Positions 24,284-33,982 are shown, counted from the stretch's first letter. The stretch is 64,000 nt of DNA from Blastochloris viridis (GCF_001402875.1 NZ_CP012946.1:3450001-3514000); one strand, 5' to 3'. Numbers and translations are program-made. The notes: generated by a model not told the origin, from the letters alone.

Positions 24284-24649
24284 TTACGCGGCGAGCGCGG
24301 CCTTGGCCTTCTCGGCCAGCGCCTTGAACGCCTCCGGCTCGCGGATCGCGAGGTCGGACAGCACCTTGCGATCGATCTCGACCCCGGCCTTGCCGAGCCC
24401 GTCGATAAATCGCGAATAGGTCAAATCGATACCCGTCGCACGCACCGCCGCGTTGATGCGCTGGATCCACAGCGCGCGGAACGTCCGCTTGCGGTTCTTG
24501 CGGTCGCGATAGGCGTACTGCATCGCCTTCTCGACCGCCTGCTTGGCGATGCGAATGGTGTTCTTGCGGCGCCCGAAATAGCCCTTGGCAGCCTTCAGCA
24601 CCTTCTTGTGCTTGGCATGGGCGGTGACACCGCGCTTGACGCGAGCCAT
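24284..24649 (-). CDS. rplT: 50S ribosomal protein L20
   Basis: 121 residues with the standard L20 sequence: [39 protein letters not shown] and [14 protein letters not shown]. It is an early 23S rRNA-binding assembly protein. The ATG is preceded by AAGGAGA. It lies downstream of rpmI as usual and is followed by a large inverted repeat before pheS. Confidence 0.98.
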   Translation of the reverse strand: MARVKRGVTAHAKHKKVLKAAKGYFGRRKNTIRIAKQAVEKAMQYAYRDRKNRKRTFRALWIQRINAAVRATGIDLTYSRFIDGLGKAGVEIDRKVLSDLAIREPEAFKALAEKAKAALAA

Positions 24650-24690
24650 GGCCGATCTCCTTCGATTTTCTTTAAGGAAAGCCCGGGCGA

Positions 24691-24891
24691 TCAGCCGTTG
24701 GGCAGGAAGTACTTCTTGATGTTATCGCCGTCGGTCTTGAACAGCACCGTCATGCCGCGATGCTCGCGGATGGTCTTGTTGCTGCGCTTGATCATACCGT
24801 GGCGCTTACCGGACTGGGTGTACTTGACCTTACCCGTTCCGGTGATCTTGAAGCGCTTCTTGGCGCCAGACTTGGTCTTCAGCTTGGGCAT
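24691..24891 (-). CDS. rpmI: 50S ribosomal protein L35
   Basis: 66 residues, highly basic, matching L35 throughout ([36 protein letters not shown]). It pairs with rplT in a two-gene unit. A GGAGAG ribosome site precedes the ATG. A terminator lies between infC and rpmI, so it probably has its own promoter in 24892-25078. Confidence 0.98.
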   Translation of the reverse strand: MPKLKTKSGAKKRFKITGTGKVKYTQSGKRHGMIKRSNKTIREHRGMTVLFKTDGDNIKKYFLPNG

Positions 24892-25078
24892 TCAGCTCTC
24901 CATGCGCGCGGCAATCTGGCCCCAACGAGGGCCGGCCACGCTCTTGATGTTGCGTGAGCAAACCGAAACCGCCGCGGCAGCCCATACAGCCGGGCGGTTC
25001 GAAGGGCGGGGTCTTACACCAAGGCCCCCGGGGGCGCAACTGGGACTGCGCCATCACCGGCGCTGCTTGGTTCGACGC

Positions 25079-25102
25079 AAAAGGCCCGGACGGGGCCGGG
25101 CC
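25079..25102 (-). terminator. Intrinsic terminator after infC
   Basis: Read leftward: stem GGCCCGG / CCGGGCC with a short GC-rich loop followed by TTTT. It lies 31 bases past the infC stop and should separate infC from rpmI-rplT. Confidence 0.7.
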
Positions 25103-25132
25103 TGCGCGGGAGAATGCACTCGATCCGGCGTC

Positions 25133-25672
25133 TCAACGCGGCGCCAGGATCATGATCATCTGCTTGCCTTCCATCTTGGGGTCCTGCTCAACCTTGGCGA
25201 GCGGCCCAACTTCCTCCTTCACCCGGTCGAGCAGCCTGGCGCCGAGATCCTGGTGCGCCATCTCGCGACCGCGGAAGCGAAGCGTCACCTTGACCTTATC
25301 GCCTTCCTCGAAGAAGCGCTTCATCGCCTTCATCTTGACGTCGTAGTCATGGTCGTCGATGCCGGGCCGGAGCTTGATCTCCTTGACCTCGACGATCTTC
25401 TGGTTCTTGCGGGCCTCGGCAGCCTTCTTCTGCTCCAGAAACTTGTATTTTCCGTAGTCGAGAATCTTGCAGACCGGAGGGCTCGAATTGGGCGCGACCT
25501 CGACCAGGTCGAGCCCGGCTTCCTCGGCCAGCTTCAGGGCCTCGAACGTCGGGGTTACCCCGAGGTTGGAGCCGTTCTGGTCGATCAGCTGCACTTCGCG
25601 GATGCGGATCTCGCGGTTGACGCGCGGCCCATCCTTGGGCGGGACCGGCAACGGTTTCATCGGACGGCGAAT
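25133..25672 (-). CDS. infC: Translation initiation factor IF-3, with AUU start
   Basis: About 179 residues. The N-domain ([20 protein letters not shown]) and C-domain ([36 protein letters not shown]) are typical. It binds the 30S subunit and checks initiator tRNA and start codons. I place the start at an ATT (25672) rather than the in-frame ATG at 25660: the ribosome site GAGGAG ends nine bases before the ATT but 21 before the ATG. The added residues also restore the RRP N-terminus common in rhizobial IF-3. A rare AUU/AUA/AUC start is the classic basis of infC autoregulation. A terminator follows the gene. Confidence 0.93.
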   Translation of the reverse strand: MRRPMKPLPVPPKDGPRVNREIRIREVQLIDQNGSNLGVTPTFEALKLAEEAGLDLVEVAPNSSPPVCKILDYGKYKFLEQKKAAEARKNQKIVEVKEIKLRPGIDDHDYDVKMKAMKRFFEEGDKVKVTLRFRGREMAHQDLGARLLDRVKEEVGPLAKVEQDPKMEGKQMIMILAPR

Positions 25673-25838
25673 GGCAGGTGTCTCCTCTAGCTGTTTCGGG
25701 CGGTCGGTTTCAGTCGGTCGCCTCGGGCAGTCGGTGGCCGGTGTCCGGCAGAGCCGGTACGACGGCGCACCATCGCCGCGGGCCGGGTGAAGATTGGGAC
25801 TCTTGGAAGGGAAGTCAATTCTTCAAGAATGACTTCGT

Positions 25839-27071
25839 TTACGCTTTCTGCTTTCCGGCGGGCCCGCCGGCACACGCCTCTGCCACCACCTCCCGATACA
25901 GTGCCAGCGTCTTGCTGGTGAAGATGTCGTGCGAAAAGCTCCCGCGCACCCAGGTGCTGGCGCGCCGGCTCAACGCGGCATAGTCATCCGGCGCCAACCG
26001 CAGCACGCGGTCGATCGCCTCGGCCAGGGCTTCGGGGTCGCCAGCTTGGACATTGTAGCCGGTGATCTCGCTCTCGGGCACCCGCGGCGTTGCCCGTACC
26101 ACTTCGGTGCCGGAGCCGACGTCGGACACCACCACCGGCACGCCCATCGCCTGCGCCTCCAGGATGGCGCGCTGCAGCCCCTCGCTCTCCACCGCCGCCG
26201 ACACCGCCACCCGCGACAGCGCGTAGGCCGCCGGCATGTCCTCGCAGTGGCCGATGAAGCGGACGTGGTCGTTGAGGCCAAGGTTGCCGACCAGCGCCAC
26301 CATCTCGTCGTGGTAGCGGCTCCGGCCCTGGTCGTCGCCGGCGCAGATGCCGACCAGATTGTCGCGACCGCCCTCCACCAGACGGTGGATGGCGCGGATC
26401 AGGACGTGGTGGCCCTTGCGGTGGACCAGGCGGCCCGGCAGCAGCACCACCTCGGCGCCCTCCGCCAGGCCCCAGGCCGTCGCCAACGCCGCCTTGCGCG
26501 CCGCCGTCACCGCGGCGGGGTCGAAGATGGTGAGGTCGACGGCGCGGTGGATGGTGACGGTGCGGGCGTCCGGGATGGCGTAGCGCTGGCGGATCACCGC
26601 GGCGGTCTCGTCGCCGACCGCGATCACCCGCGCGCCGCGCACCACGCCGGAATTGTAGAGGTTCTTGAGGCCGGACTGCTCGCGGTAAATGGTGTGGTAG
26701 GTGCCGATATAGGGAATGCCGGTGAGCTTGGAGGCGATCAGCGTGCTCCAGGACGGCGCCCGCGAGCGCACGTGCAGCACGTCGACCCGCTCCTTGCGCG
26801 CCAGCGCGGCGAGCTTGAAGCCGTTGGCGATGATGGCAATCGGGTTCTTGGAGGCGACGTCGAGCCGGATCAGCTCGGCGCCGCAGGCCACGATCGGCGT
26901 TTCCATCCGTCCGCCGCGCGAGACCACCAGCGCGCGATGGCCGGCGGCGGTGAGCGCCTCGGCGACCTGTACGGTGCCAAGCTCCGCCCCGCCCGACTCC
27001 AGCGCCGGGATGATCTGCATCACGGTCAGCCGCCCGTTGGGACCGGCCGTCTCGTGTCCTGGCTGCTCCAT
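25839..27071 (-). CDS. GT4-family glycosyltransferase
   Basis: 410 residues in GT-B fold. The N-terminal part has the typical IIPALESGGAELGTVQVAEAL. The C-terminal donor-binding half has LLPGRLVHRKGHHVLIRAI, VRFIGHCEDMPAAYALSRV and the ESEGLQRAILEAQAMGVPVV signature (E-x7-E region of retaining GT4 enzymes). It probably adds a sugar to lipopolysaccharide or another surface glycan; donor and acceptor are unknown. The ATG at 27071 starts just ahead of the conserved core. It is a single leftward gene divergent from the hydrolase. Confidence 0.88.
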   Translation of the reverse strand: MEQPGHETAGPNGRLTVMQIIPALESGGAELGTVQVAEALTAAGHRALVVSRGGRMETPIVACGAELIRLDVASKNPIAIIANGFKLAALARKERVDVLHVRSRAPSWSTLIASKLTGIPYIGTYHTIYREQSGLKNLYNSGVVRGARVIAVGDETAAVIRQRYAIPDARTVTIHRAVDLTIFDPAAVTAARKAALATAWGLAEGAEVVLLPGRLVHRKGHHVLIRAIHRLVEGGRDNLVGICAGDDQGRSRYHDEMVALVGNLGLNDHVRFIGHCEDMPAAYALSRVAVSAAVESEGLQRAILEAQAMGVPVVVSDVGSGTEVVRATPRVPESEITGYNVQAGDPEALAEAIDRVLRLAPDDYAALSRRASTWVRGSFSHDIFTSKTLALYREVVAEACAGGPAGKQKA

Positions 27072-27184
27072 GGACCCAAACCTCGGCCCCCGGCCTCTGA
27101 CCTTACTTCCCCGCCTCTTGCGGGCGCGCCATGCCTCAGGCATTCCGGCCGCTTCAAGTCGGGATTTGACAGTGGACGTGTGAC

Positions 27185-27955
27185 ATGGACGGCGATGATC
27201 TGCAATTCCTTGCTGTCGGTACCGGTGCAGCCAAGCGCGAAATCGCGGTGCGCGCCGCCGCCGGCCGCGGCCCGATGGTGTTGTGGTGCGGCGGGTTCCG
27301 GTCGGACATGGGCGGCACCAAGGCGGTCCACCTCGCCGCGTGGGCGGCGTCGGCCGGCCGGGCCTATGTCCGCTTCGATTATTCCGGCCACGGCGAGTCC
27401 GAAGGCCGGTTCGAGGACGGCACCATCGGCCGCTGGGCGGAGGAGGCGCAGGCGGTGCTCGACGCCTTCTGTCCGGGCGAGACCGTGGTGGTGGGCTCCT
27501 CGATGGGGGGCTGGGTCGCGCTGCTGCTCGCCCGCGCCCTCCTGGCCGAGCCGGGGCGGCTCAAGGGCATGGTGCTGGTGGCGCCCGCGCCCGACTTCAC
27601 CGAGGACCTGATGTGGCCCAAGCTGCCGCCCGAGGGCCGGCGCGCGGTGATGGAGGCGGGGGCATGGCTGGCGCCCTCGCAATACGGCGAGGAGCCCTAT
27701 CCCATCACCCGCGGGCTGATCGAAGACGGCCGCACCCACCTCCTGCTCGGCGAGGTGGTGCGCACCGGCTGCCCGGTGCGCATCCTGCAGGGCATGGCCG
27801 ATCCCGACGTGCCCTGGCAGCACACCATGACGCTGGTCGAGCGGCTTGCCCAGGACGACGCCGCGCTGACCCTGATCAAGGACGGCGACCACCGGCTGTC
27901 GCGGCCGGAAGACCTCACGCTACTGGTGCGCGCGGTCGAGGATGTGAGCGCCTGA
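27185..27955 (+). CDS. Alpha/beta hydrolase
   Basis: 256 residues. The nucleophile elbow VVGSSMGGW places the catalytic serine at residue 106. The acid is probably in ILQGMADPDVPW and the histidine in DGDHRLSRPEDL, all at the expected positions of a serine hydrolase. The oxyanion region VLWCGGFRSDMGGTKA is similar to ABHD10-like/palmitoyl-thioesterase-like esterases. No signal peptide, so cytoplasmic. The substrate is unknown. Confidence 0.88.
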   Translation: MDGDDLQFLAVGTGAAKREIAVRAAAGRGPMVLWCGGFRSDMGGTKAVHLAAWAASAGRAYVRFDYSGHGESEGRFEDGTIGRWAEEAQAVLDAFCPGETVVVGSSMGGWVALLLARALLAEPGRLKGMVLVAPAPDFTEDLMWPKLPPEGRRAVMEAGAWLAPSQYGEEPYPITRGLIEDGRTHLLLGEVVRTGCPVRILQGMADPDVPWQHTMTLVERLAQDDAALTLIKDGDHRLSRPEDLTLLVRAVEDVSA

Positions 27956-28210
27956 CCGACTCTTAACCTCGTCATCCCGGCCGAGGCGTCCACCGAGAGC
28001 CGGGATCGTGTTCGAGAAAGGCCCCTTCCTGCCAACGGTCCCGGATCGCGGGCCTGCGGCCCTTGTCCGGGACGACAGCCTGAGCCGCGTCGTCCCGGGT
28101 CGCGCGCCTGAAGGTGATTGCGCCGCAAACCCACCGCGTCTCGACAGTCTCCGGCGTGCCGGATAGGACGACGGCTCTGCCATGCCCCATCGCGCCCACC
28201 GGAGCCGTTC

Positions 28211-29410
28211 ATGCCGATCCGCCCCGACACGGTCGCCTCGACCGTGCTGCTTGCGCTGCTGACGTCGCTGGCGGCGCTGTCGACCGACATGTATCTGCCC
28301 TCGCTGCCCTCGATCGCCGGCGAACTGGCGGCGGCGGCGTCCGACGTGCAGCTCACGTTGTCGGCCTTCCTGGTCGGCTTCGCTCTCGGCCAGGTGGTCT
28401 ACGGCCCGCTGTCGGATCGCTACGGCCGCAAGCCGGTGCTGCTGGCCGGACTTGCCATCTACGTCGCCGCCAGCGCCGCCTGCGCCATGGCGACCTCGGT
28501 CGAGATGCTGATCGCGGCGCGGTTCGTCCAGGCCATCGGCGCGTGCGGGCCGATGGTGATCGGCCGCGCCATCGTGCGCGACCTCTACAGCGGCGCCCGC
28601 GCCGGCCAGGAGCTGGCGCGGATGGGCTCGATCATGGGCCTGGTGCCGGCGGTGGCGCCGGTGCTGGGCGGCATCCTGGAAATGACGTTCGGCTGGCGCA
28701 GCAGTTTCCTGGTGATGCTGACCTATGGCGTGGCCGCCAGCGCCGCGGTGCTGCTGGCCTTGCCGGAGACGCTGACGCGGCGGGCGCCGGAGGTGCCCTC
28801 CCCGCTCGCCATCGCGCGGGTGTTCGGCGTCATCCTGCGCGACGGCGGCTTCCGCGGCTATCTCGGCATCGTCGTCACCGTCTATGCCGGGCTGTTCGCC
28901 TGGATATCGGGCTCGTCCTTCGTGCTGCAGGGCCTTTACGGCTTCAGCCAGATCGCCTTCGGCGCGGCGTTCTCGGTCGGCGTGCTCGGCTATGTCGCCG
29001 GCACGGTGATCGCGACCCGGCTCAACCCCGCCATCGGCATCGACCGCACCGTCGGGCTCGGCACCGCGGCGAGCGCGCTCGGCGGCGTCGCCATGCTCGC
29101 CGTGGTGCTGACGCCGATCGAAGCGCCGATGCTGATCGTCGCGGCGATGGTGATCTACATGCTGGGGTTCGGGCTGTCGTTCCCGAGCGCCATCGCCGGG
29201 GCGTTGATTCCGTTTCCCGACCGGGCCGGGGCGGCATCCTCGCTGGTCGGCTTCGCCCAGATGACGTTCGGCGCCGTGGTCGGGGTGTGGATCGGCCACT
29301 CGCTGGGGGCGACCGCGCTGCCGATGGCCGCGACGATCGCCGGCTCCGGCCTCGCCGCCGCGGCAACGTGGCGACTCACGCGAGCCGACCGCATCCATGA
29401 GCGGGGGTGA
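28211..29410 (+). CDS. Bcr/CflA-type multidrug efflux MFS transporter
   Basis: 399 residues with about twelve membrane helices. Signatures of the Bcr/CflA subfamily are STDMYLPSLPSIAGEL in helix 1, GQVVYGPLSDRYGRKPVLL between helices 2 and 3, and RFVQAIGACGPMVIGRAIVRDLY in helix 4. It is predicted to export drugs by proton antiport at the inner membrane. The ATG at 28211 has GGAG six bases upstream. It is a rightward gene whose stop touches the start of an upstream extension of the GIY-YIG ORF. Confidence 0.92.
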   Translation: MPIRPDTVASTVLLALLTSLAALSTDMYLPSLPSIAGELAAAASDVQLTLSAFLVGFALGQVVYGPLSDRYGRKPVLLAGLAIYVAASAACAMATSVEMLIAARFVQAIGACGPMVIGRAIVRDLYSGARAGQELARMGSIMGLVPAVAPVLGGILEMTFGWRSSFLVMLTYGVAASAAVLLALPETLTRRAPEVPSPLAIARVFGVILRDGGFRGYLGIVVTVYAGLFAWISGSSFVLQGLYGFSQIAFGAAFSVGVLGYVAGTVIATRLNPAIGIDRTVGLGTAASALGGVAMLAVVLTPIEAPMLIVAAMVIYMLGFGLSFPSAIAGALIPFPDRAGAASSLVGFAQMTFGAVVGVWIGHSLGATALPMAATIAGSGLAAAATWRLTRADRIHERG

Positions 29411-29499
29411 GGCGTAACCTCGGCGCCGGTCGTTCCCGGCCGAGCGGGGCGCAGCCACGCGAGGGAAGAGGACCCATCTTGAATGCAAGCGGGCCTCGG

Positions 29500-29847
29500 A
29501 TGTTCTTCGTCTACATGCTCGCCAGCAAGCCCAATGGCACGCTCTACATCGGCGTGACGCGCGACGTCATCCGCCGCGTCCATCAGCACCGGACCAAAGC
29601 GGTGCCCGGCTTCACCGCCAAGTACGGCGTCACCCGCCTCGTCTATGTCGAGACCTTCGATGGTCCGGAGAGCGCAATCGGAGCATTTTCCGCAAAAGTG
29701 GGCACCGGTTTTGCGGAAGAAAATGCGACAAACCAAAGCCAAAGCCGCGAAAAGCAGCTCAAGGGCTGGAACCGGGCGTGGAAAATCCGGCTGATCGAAC
29801 AGGCGAACCCTTCGTGGCGGGATCTGTTCGAGGAATTGGCCGGTTGA
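29500..29847 (+). CDS. GIY-YIG nuclease-family protein with an in-frame palindromic insertion
   Basis: 115 residues. MFFVYMLASKPNGTLYIGVT supplies the (G/V)Y-YIG motif, followed by RDVIRRVHQHRTKAVPGFTAKYG, typical of the small UPF0213-like subgroup. The usual continuation AI-REKQLKGWNRAWKIRLIE is split by about 28 extra residues (GAFSAKVGTGFAEENATNQS plus a short remainder) encoded by a palindromic repeat at 29683-29726 and flanking bases. The frame is kept, so the protein may still fold with a surface loop. The ATG at 29500 starts the domain; an upstream TTG at 29479 is possible. Confidence 0.85.
   Translation: MFFVYMLASKPNGTLYIGVTRDVIRRVHQHRTKAVPGFTAKYGVTRLVYVETFDGPESAIGAFSAKVGTGFAEENATNQSQSREKQLKGWNRAWKIRLIEQANPSWRDLFEELAG
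29683..29726. repeat. Palindromic repeat inside the GIY-YIG gene
   Basis: 44-base near-palindrome with arms gcattttccgcaaaa and ttttgcggaagaaaatgc around gtgggcaccgg. A degenerate copy in opposite orientation lies at 17805-17840. It is inserted in frame in the GIY-YIG reading frame. Confidence 0.9.
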
Positions 29848-29883
29848 TGCGCCGGGTTGACAGAAAATGGGTCCCCTTCCCTC

Positions 29884-29900
29884 GCATCGCTTCGCGATGC
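29884..29900. other. Small hairpin downstream of the GIY-YIG gene
   Basis: GCATCGC-ttc-GCGATGC, a perfect seven-base stem with a three-base loop, 37 bases past the stop. It has no U tract and is REP-like in context (ccttccctc... and gccggggac flanks). Confidence 0.4.
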
Positions 29901-30000
29901 TCGCCGGGGACGACGGCGGCGGGTGTTGTTATGGCGAAGTTCACATTTTGGCTGATTTAGGGTTTTGACTTCCATCTTTTCCAGAGAGACACGGAGCTGG

Positions 30001-30552
30001 TCATTGTGGGATCTCTCCCCAGCCATTTTTCGCAAATAGGTCTCTCCACATATCGAGCACCGACGTAGAGAAGACCGAGTAGGGCCGGTCATCACCGTCC
30101 GGGCCTTGTATTTTCACGGTCTCGGTCCCGCCGAACGGCCCCTCCCCGAATCGGCCCATTCCATAACCTGTGCCGCTGACAAATGTATTTGCGGCGTGGG
30201 TCGGAGCTCCAAGTGTTTTGGGTACAGCACGAAGCTCCAAGTGCTTTAAGCTGTTAGCCACCCCACGAATAATGCCAAAGCTTGAGTCTTCAGATTCGAG
30301 TATATTTGCAAATTCTTTTTCATCCTTTGCTTTTTTCTCAGATCCGAAAGGCCCAATGAAATTTAGAGACCCTATTGTCTTATTCGAATGAAATACCCAG
30401 TCCACCAAGTGGAATAAATCAATCGCATCATGAAAGGCTAGCCTGATATTTGCCGAATCATTCATGAATTCTGAATGATCTGGCACGAGCACCTTGTCTA
30501 TAAAGGCTTGAACAGAATCGATTTTGAAACACACGTTTCGTTCCTCACCCAT
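30001..30552 (-). CDS. Hypothetical protein, AT-richer orphan gene
   Basis: 183 residues, no family recognised. The N-terminal two thirds is helical and mixed charge ([40 protein letters not shown]), with [16 protein letters not shown] and a C-terminal [14 protein letters not shown]. Codon use (many A/T third positions) differs sharply from all neighbours, which suggests recent acquisition. Its ATG (30552) overlaps the end of lepA by eight bases (ATGGGTGA), so translation may be coupled to lepA. No signal peptide or membrane helix is visible. Similar short proteins often accompany phage-defence or phage cargo, but nothing here proves that. Confidence 0.7.
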   Translation of the reverse strand: MGEERNVCFKIDSVQAFIDKVLVPDHSEFMNDSANIRLAFHDAIDLFHLVDWVFHSNKTIGSLNFIGPFGSEKKAKDEKEFANILESEDSSFGIIRGVANSLKHLELRAVPKTLGAPTHAANTFVSGTGYGMGRFGEGPFGGTETVKIQGPDGDDRPYSVFSTSVLDMWRDLFAKNGWGEIPQ

Positions 30553-32350
30553 CCACCTTCAAGGCCGCAATGAACGCCTCCTGCGGGATCTCGACCTTGC
30601 CGAACTGGCGCATGCGCTTCTTGCCCTCCTTCTGCTTGTCGAGCAGCTTGCGCTTGCGGGAGATGTCGCCGCCGTAGCACTTGGCGGTGACGTCCTTGCG
30701 GAAGGCGCGCACGGTCTCGCGCGCCACGATCTTGCCGCCGATCGCCGCCTGGATCGGCACCTGGAACATGTGCGGCGGGATCAGCTCCTTCAGCTTCTCG
30801 CACATCGCCCGGCCTCTGCCCTCGGCTCTGGCGCGATGCACCAGCATCGCCAGCGCGTCGACCGGCTCGGCATTGACCAGGATCTGCATCTTGACGAGGT
30901 CGCCGGTGCGGTAGCCGGTGATGTGGTAGTCGAACGAGGCGTAGCCGCGCGACACCGACTTCAGCCGGTCGTAGAAATCGAACACCACCTCGTTCAGCGG
31001 CAGCGCATAGCGCACCATGGCGCGCGCGCCGACATAGGATAGATCGAGCTGCTCGCCGCGACGGTCCTGGCACAGCTTGAGCACCGAGCCGAGATAATCA
31101 TCCGGCGTCAGAATGGTGGCCTCGATCCACGGCTCGGCGATGTCCGACACCTTGACCGGATCGGGCATGTCGGCCGGGTTGTGCAGCTCGATCACATCGC
31201 CATTGGTCAGGCTGATCTTGTAGACCACCGACGGTGCGGTGGCGATGAGGTCGAGGTTGAACTCGCGCTCCAGCCGCTCCTGGATGATTTCGAGGTGGAG
31301 CAGGCCGAGGAAGCCGCAGCGGAAGCCGAAGCCGAGCGCGGCCGAGGTTTCCATCTCGTAGGTGAAGCTGGCATCGTTGAGCCGAAGCCGGCCCATCGCC
31401 GCGCGCAGCGCCTCGAAATCGGCGGCATCGACCGGAAACAGCCCGCAGAACACCACCGGCTGGGCCGGCTTGAAACCCGGCAGGGCGAAAGCGGTCTGGC
31501 GCTTTTCGTCGGTAATGGTGTCGCCGACCCGAGTGTCGGCCACCTCCTTGATCGAGCCGGTGAGGAAGCCGATCTCGCCGGGGCCGAGCACGTCGGTATC
31601 CTTCATCTTGGGCGCGAACACGCCGACCTTGTCGACCTCGTAGCTCGCACCGGTGCCGATCATGCGGATCTTCTGACCGCGCCTCAGTTCGCCATCGACG
31701 ACGCGCACCAGCACCACCACGCCGAGATAGGCGTCGTACCAGGAATCGACCAAGAGCGCCTTGAGCGGCTCGGCGCGGTCGCCCTTGGGCGGCGGCAGCC
31801 GGTTGACGATGGCCTCCAGCACGTCGGGCACGCCGAGCCCGGTCTTGGCCGAGATCATCACCGCCTCGGAGGCATCGAGGCCGATGACGTCCTCGATCTG
31901 CGCCTTGACCTTGTCGGGCTCGGCCGCCGGCAAATCGACCTTGTTCAGCACCGGCACGATGTCGTGGCCGGCGTCGATGGCGTGGTAGACGTTGGCCAGG
32001 GTCTGGGCCTCCACCCCCTGCGAGGCGTCGACCACCAGCAGCGAGCCCTCGCAGGCGGCCAGCGAACGGGAGACCTCATAGGCGAAGTCAACGTGCCCTG
32101 GGGTGTCGATCAGATTAAGAATATAGTCCTTGCCGTTCTTGGCGCGGTAGGCCAGCCGCACCGTCTGGGCCTTGATGGTGATGCCGCGCTCGCGCTCGAT
32201 GTCCATCGAATCGAGCACCTGCTCGACCATGTCGCGCTCGGCCAGCGTGCCGGTGAGCTGGATCAGCCGGTCGGACAGGGTGGACTTGCCATGGTCGATG
32301 TGGGCGACGATGGTGAAGTTGCGGATGTGGTCGATCGGGGGCGCGGTCAT
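30545..32350 (-). CDS. lepA: Elongation factor 4 (LepA)
   Basis: 601 residues, full length. The GTPase P-loop [29 protein letters not shown] and [11 protein letters not shown] are followed by EF-G-like domains and the LepA-specific C-terminal domain ([20 protein letters not shown]). It remodels or back-translocates ribosomes and affects initiation. The ATG at 32350 starts the conserved N-terminus after five extra residues. It is divergent from fmt. Confidence 0.98.
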   Translation of the reverse strand: MTAPPIDHIRNFTIVAHIDHGKSTLSDRLIQLTGTLAERDMVEQVLDSMDIERERGITIKAQTVRLAYRAKNGKDYILNLIDTPGHVDFAYEVSRSLAACEGSLLVVDASQGVEAQTLANVYHAIDAGHDIVPVLNKVDLPAAEPDKVKAQIEDVIGLDASEAVMISAKTGLGVPDVLEAIVNRLPPPKGDRAEPLKALLVDSWYDAYLGVVVLVRVVDGELRRGQKIRMIGTGASYEVDKVGVFAPKMKDTDVLGPGEIGFLTGSIKEVADTRVGDTITDEKRQTAFALPGFKPAQPVVFCGLFPVDAADFEALRAAMGRLRLNDASFTYEMETSAALGFGFRCGFLGLLHLEIIQERLEREFNLDLIATAPSVVYKISLTNGDVIELHNPADMPDPVKVSDIAEPWIEATILTPDDYLGSVLKLCQDRRGEQLDLSYVGARAMVRYALPLNEVVFDFYDRLKSVSRGYASFDYHITGYRTGDLVKMQILVNAEPVDALAMLVHRARAEGRGRAMCEKLKELIPPHMFQVPIQAAIGGKIVARETVRAFRKDVTAKCYGGDISRKRKLLDKQKEGKKRMRQFGKVEIPQEAFIAALKVDG

Positions 32351-32482
32351 GCGCGCGGGGATAGCATCCGCGTTCGCCGAATCAAAGCGCCGCGCAGCCC
32401 TGCCATGCGGGTTTTGCCGTGGAGACCAGCGTCGCCAAGGCCGGGCGCTTTTCCCGGACGGCCGGAGAACCGAGGAGAGAGC

Positions 32483-33403
32483 ATGCCGCTCAACATCGTC
32501 TTCATGGGCACGCCCGACTTTTCGGTGCCGACGCTGGCCGAGCTCATCGGCCATGGCCATCAGGTCCGCGCCGTCTACACCCGCGCGCCGGCGCCGGCCG
32601 GCCGCGGCATGGCGCTGACCAAAAGTCCGGTGCACCAGCTCGCCGACCAGTTCGGCATCCCGGTGCTGCACCCCAAGACGCTGCGCACTGAAGAGGCGCA
32701 GGAGACCTTCCGCGGCCATGGCGCCGACGTCGCGGTGGTGGTGGCCTATGGCCTGATTCTGCCGACGCCCGTGCTGGAGGCGCCGGTGTACGGCTGCCTC
32801 AACCTCCACGGCTCGATTCTGCCGCGCTGGCGCGGCGCCGCCCCGATCCAGCGCGCGGTGATGGCGGGCGACGCCGAGACCGCGGTGATGGTGATGAAGA
32901 TGGACGAGGGGCTGGATACCGGCCCGGTCGCCATGGCCGAGCGCTTCGCCATCACGCCGGACGACACCGCCGGCGACGTCCACGACCGCATGATGGCGCT
33001 CGGCGCCGACCTGATGGTGCGGGCGCTCGCGGCACTTGAGCGCGGCGGGCTGACCTTCTCTCCTCAGGCCGAGGCCGGCGTCACCTACGCCAAGAAGATC
33101 GAGAAGACCGAGACCCGCATCGACTGGGCGAGGTCGGCGGCGGAGGTCCACAACCACATCCGCGGCCTCAGCCCCTTCCCCGGCGCCTGGTTCGAGCTGG
33201 ACGGGGTGCGGGTCAAGGTGCTGCGTGCGGCCCGGGCCGAGGGCAGCGGCGCGCCCGGCACCGTGCTTGACGACCGCCTGACCGTCGCCTGCGGCAGCGG
33301 CGCGGTGCGCCTGATCGACTTGCAGCGCGCCGGCAAGGCGCCGATGGCGGCCGAGGTGTTTTTGCGCGGCACGCCGGTGGCGGCCGGCGCCGGTTTCGGC
33401 TGA
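32483..33403 (+). CDS. fmt: Methionyl-tRNA formyltransferase
   Basis: 306 residues. The formyltransferase core has [13 protein letters not shown], the formyl-THF site [20 protein letters not shown] and the loop [12 protein letters not shown]. The C-terminal tRNA-binding domain follows [14 protein letters not shown]. It formylates initiator Met-tRNA. The ATG is preceded by GAGGAGAG. In many bacteria fmt lies beside def; here def is not in the window and the gene stands with ptsH downstream. Confidence 0.97.
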   Translation: MPLNIVFMGTPDFSVPTLAELIGHGHQVRAVYTRAPAPAGRGMALTKSPVHQLADQFGIPVLHPKTLRTEEAQETFRGHGADVAVVVAYGLILPTPVLEAPVYGCLNLHGSILPRWRGAAPIQRAVMAGDAETAVMVMKMDEGLDTGPVAMAERFAITPDDTAGDVHDRMMALGADLMVRALAALERGGLTFSPQAEAGVTYAKKIEKTETRIDWARSAAEVHNHIRGLSPFPGAWFELDGVRVKVLRAARAEGSGAPGTVLDDRLTVACGSGAVRLIDLQRAGKAPMAAEVFLRGTPVAAGAGFG

Positions 33404-33493
33404 GCGGCGGGACGACGGTTGTATTTTTCCTGAAGCGGCATTCCGCATCAGCATTGGCGAACCCCGCCCCTTCCCGGTTAGGATGCGGTCCCG

Positions 33494-33826
33494 ATGAGCG
33501 ACACCCAGACCAACGGAACCTCCGGCGTGGATTCGAGTACCCCCCCGGCCGCTGGCGCGTTGCGCCGCGAGTTGATGATCATCAACAAGCGCGGCCTGCA
33601 CGCCCGTGCCTCGGCCAAGTTCGTGATGCTGGCGGAAACCTTCGACGCCGAAATCACCGTCTCGCGCGCCGGCGAGACGGTCGGCGGCACCTCGATCATG
33701 GGCCTGATGATGCTGGCGGCAGCGCCCGGCACCTCGATCGAGATCACCGCCCACGGGCCGCAGGCGAGTGAGGCGATGGACGCCTTGAGCGCGCTGGTGA
33801 CCGACAAGTTCGGCGAAGGCGAGTAA
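33494..33826 (+). CDS. ptsH: HPr phosphocarrier protein with N-terminal extension
   Basis: 110 residues. The active-site motif [10 protein letters not shown] places the phosphorylated histidine at residue 36, and [11 protein letters not shown] contains the regulatory serine (residue 67) targeted by HPr kinase. A Ser/Thr/Pro-rich extension of about 20 residues precedes the domain. In Hyphomicrobiales, HPr belongs to an incomplete nitrogen-type regulatory PTS and often sits near hprK and ahcY; hprK is not visible here. It follows fmt by about 90 bases. Confidence 0.95.
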   Translation: MSDTQTNGTSGVDSSTPPAAGALRRELMIINKRGLHARASAKFVMLAETFDAEITVSRAGETVGGTSIMGLMMLAAAPGTSIEITAHGPQASEAMDALSALVTDKFGEGE

Positions 33827-33931
33827 CGCCCGCCGCGACCTGGGCCACCTCGGGCCGAGCGGCGCCAGCGGACGGCTGCGCTGCTGCAGCGGCGCCGGCA
33901 GACGTGATCGGTGGCGGCCGCCCGAGTCGGC

Positions 33932-33947
33932 ATAAAGAAATCTTTAT
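33932..33947 (+). promoter_or_regulatory. Operator-like palindrome upstream of ahcY
   Basis: Perfect arms ATAAAGA / TCTTTAT with a two-base spacer, eight bases before a TTGACT -35-like element. It lies about 100 bases upstream of ahcY. The pattern resembles ATAAAGAT-type operators I recall for ArsR-family regulators of methionine-cycle genes (SahR-like) in alphaproteobacteria; that assignment is from memory, not proven. Confidence 0.55.
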
Positions 33948-33954
33948 ATGTTTA

Positions 33955-33982
33955 TTGACTTGGTTTGACGGTCTGCTAGACG
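33955..33982 (+). promoter_or_regulatory. Putative ahcY promoter
   Basis: TTGACT (33955-33960) and TAGACG (33977-33982) with a 16-base spacer. A second TTGACG begins at 33965. The -10 match is only partial. It follows directly on the ATAAAGA palindrome and precedes ahcY by about 60 bases. Confidence 0.45.
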
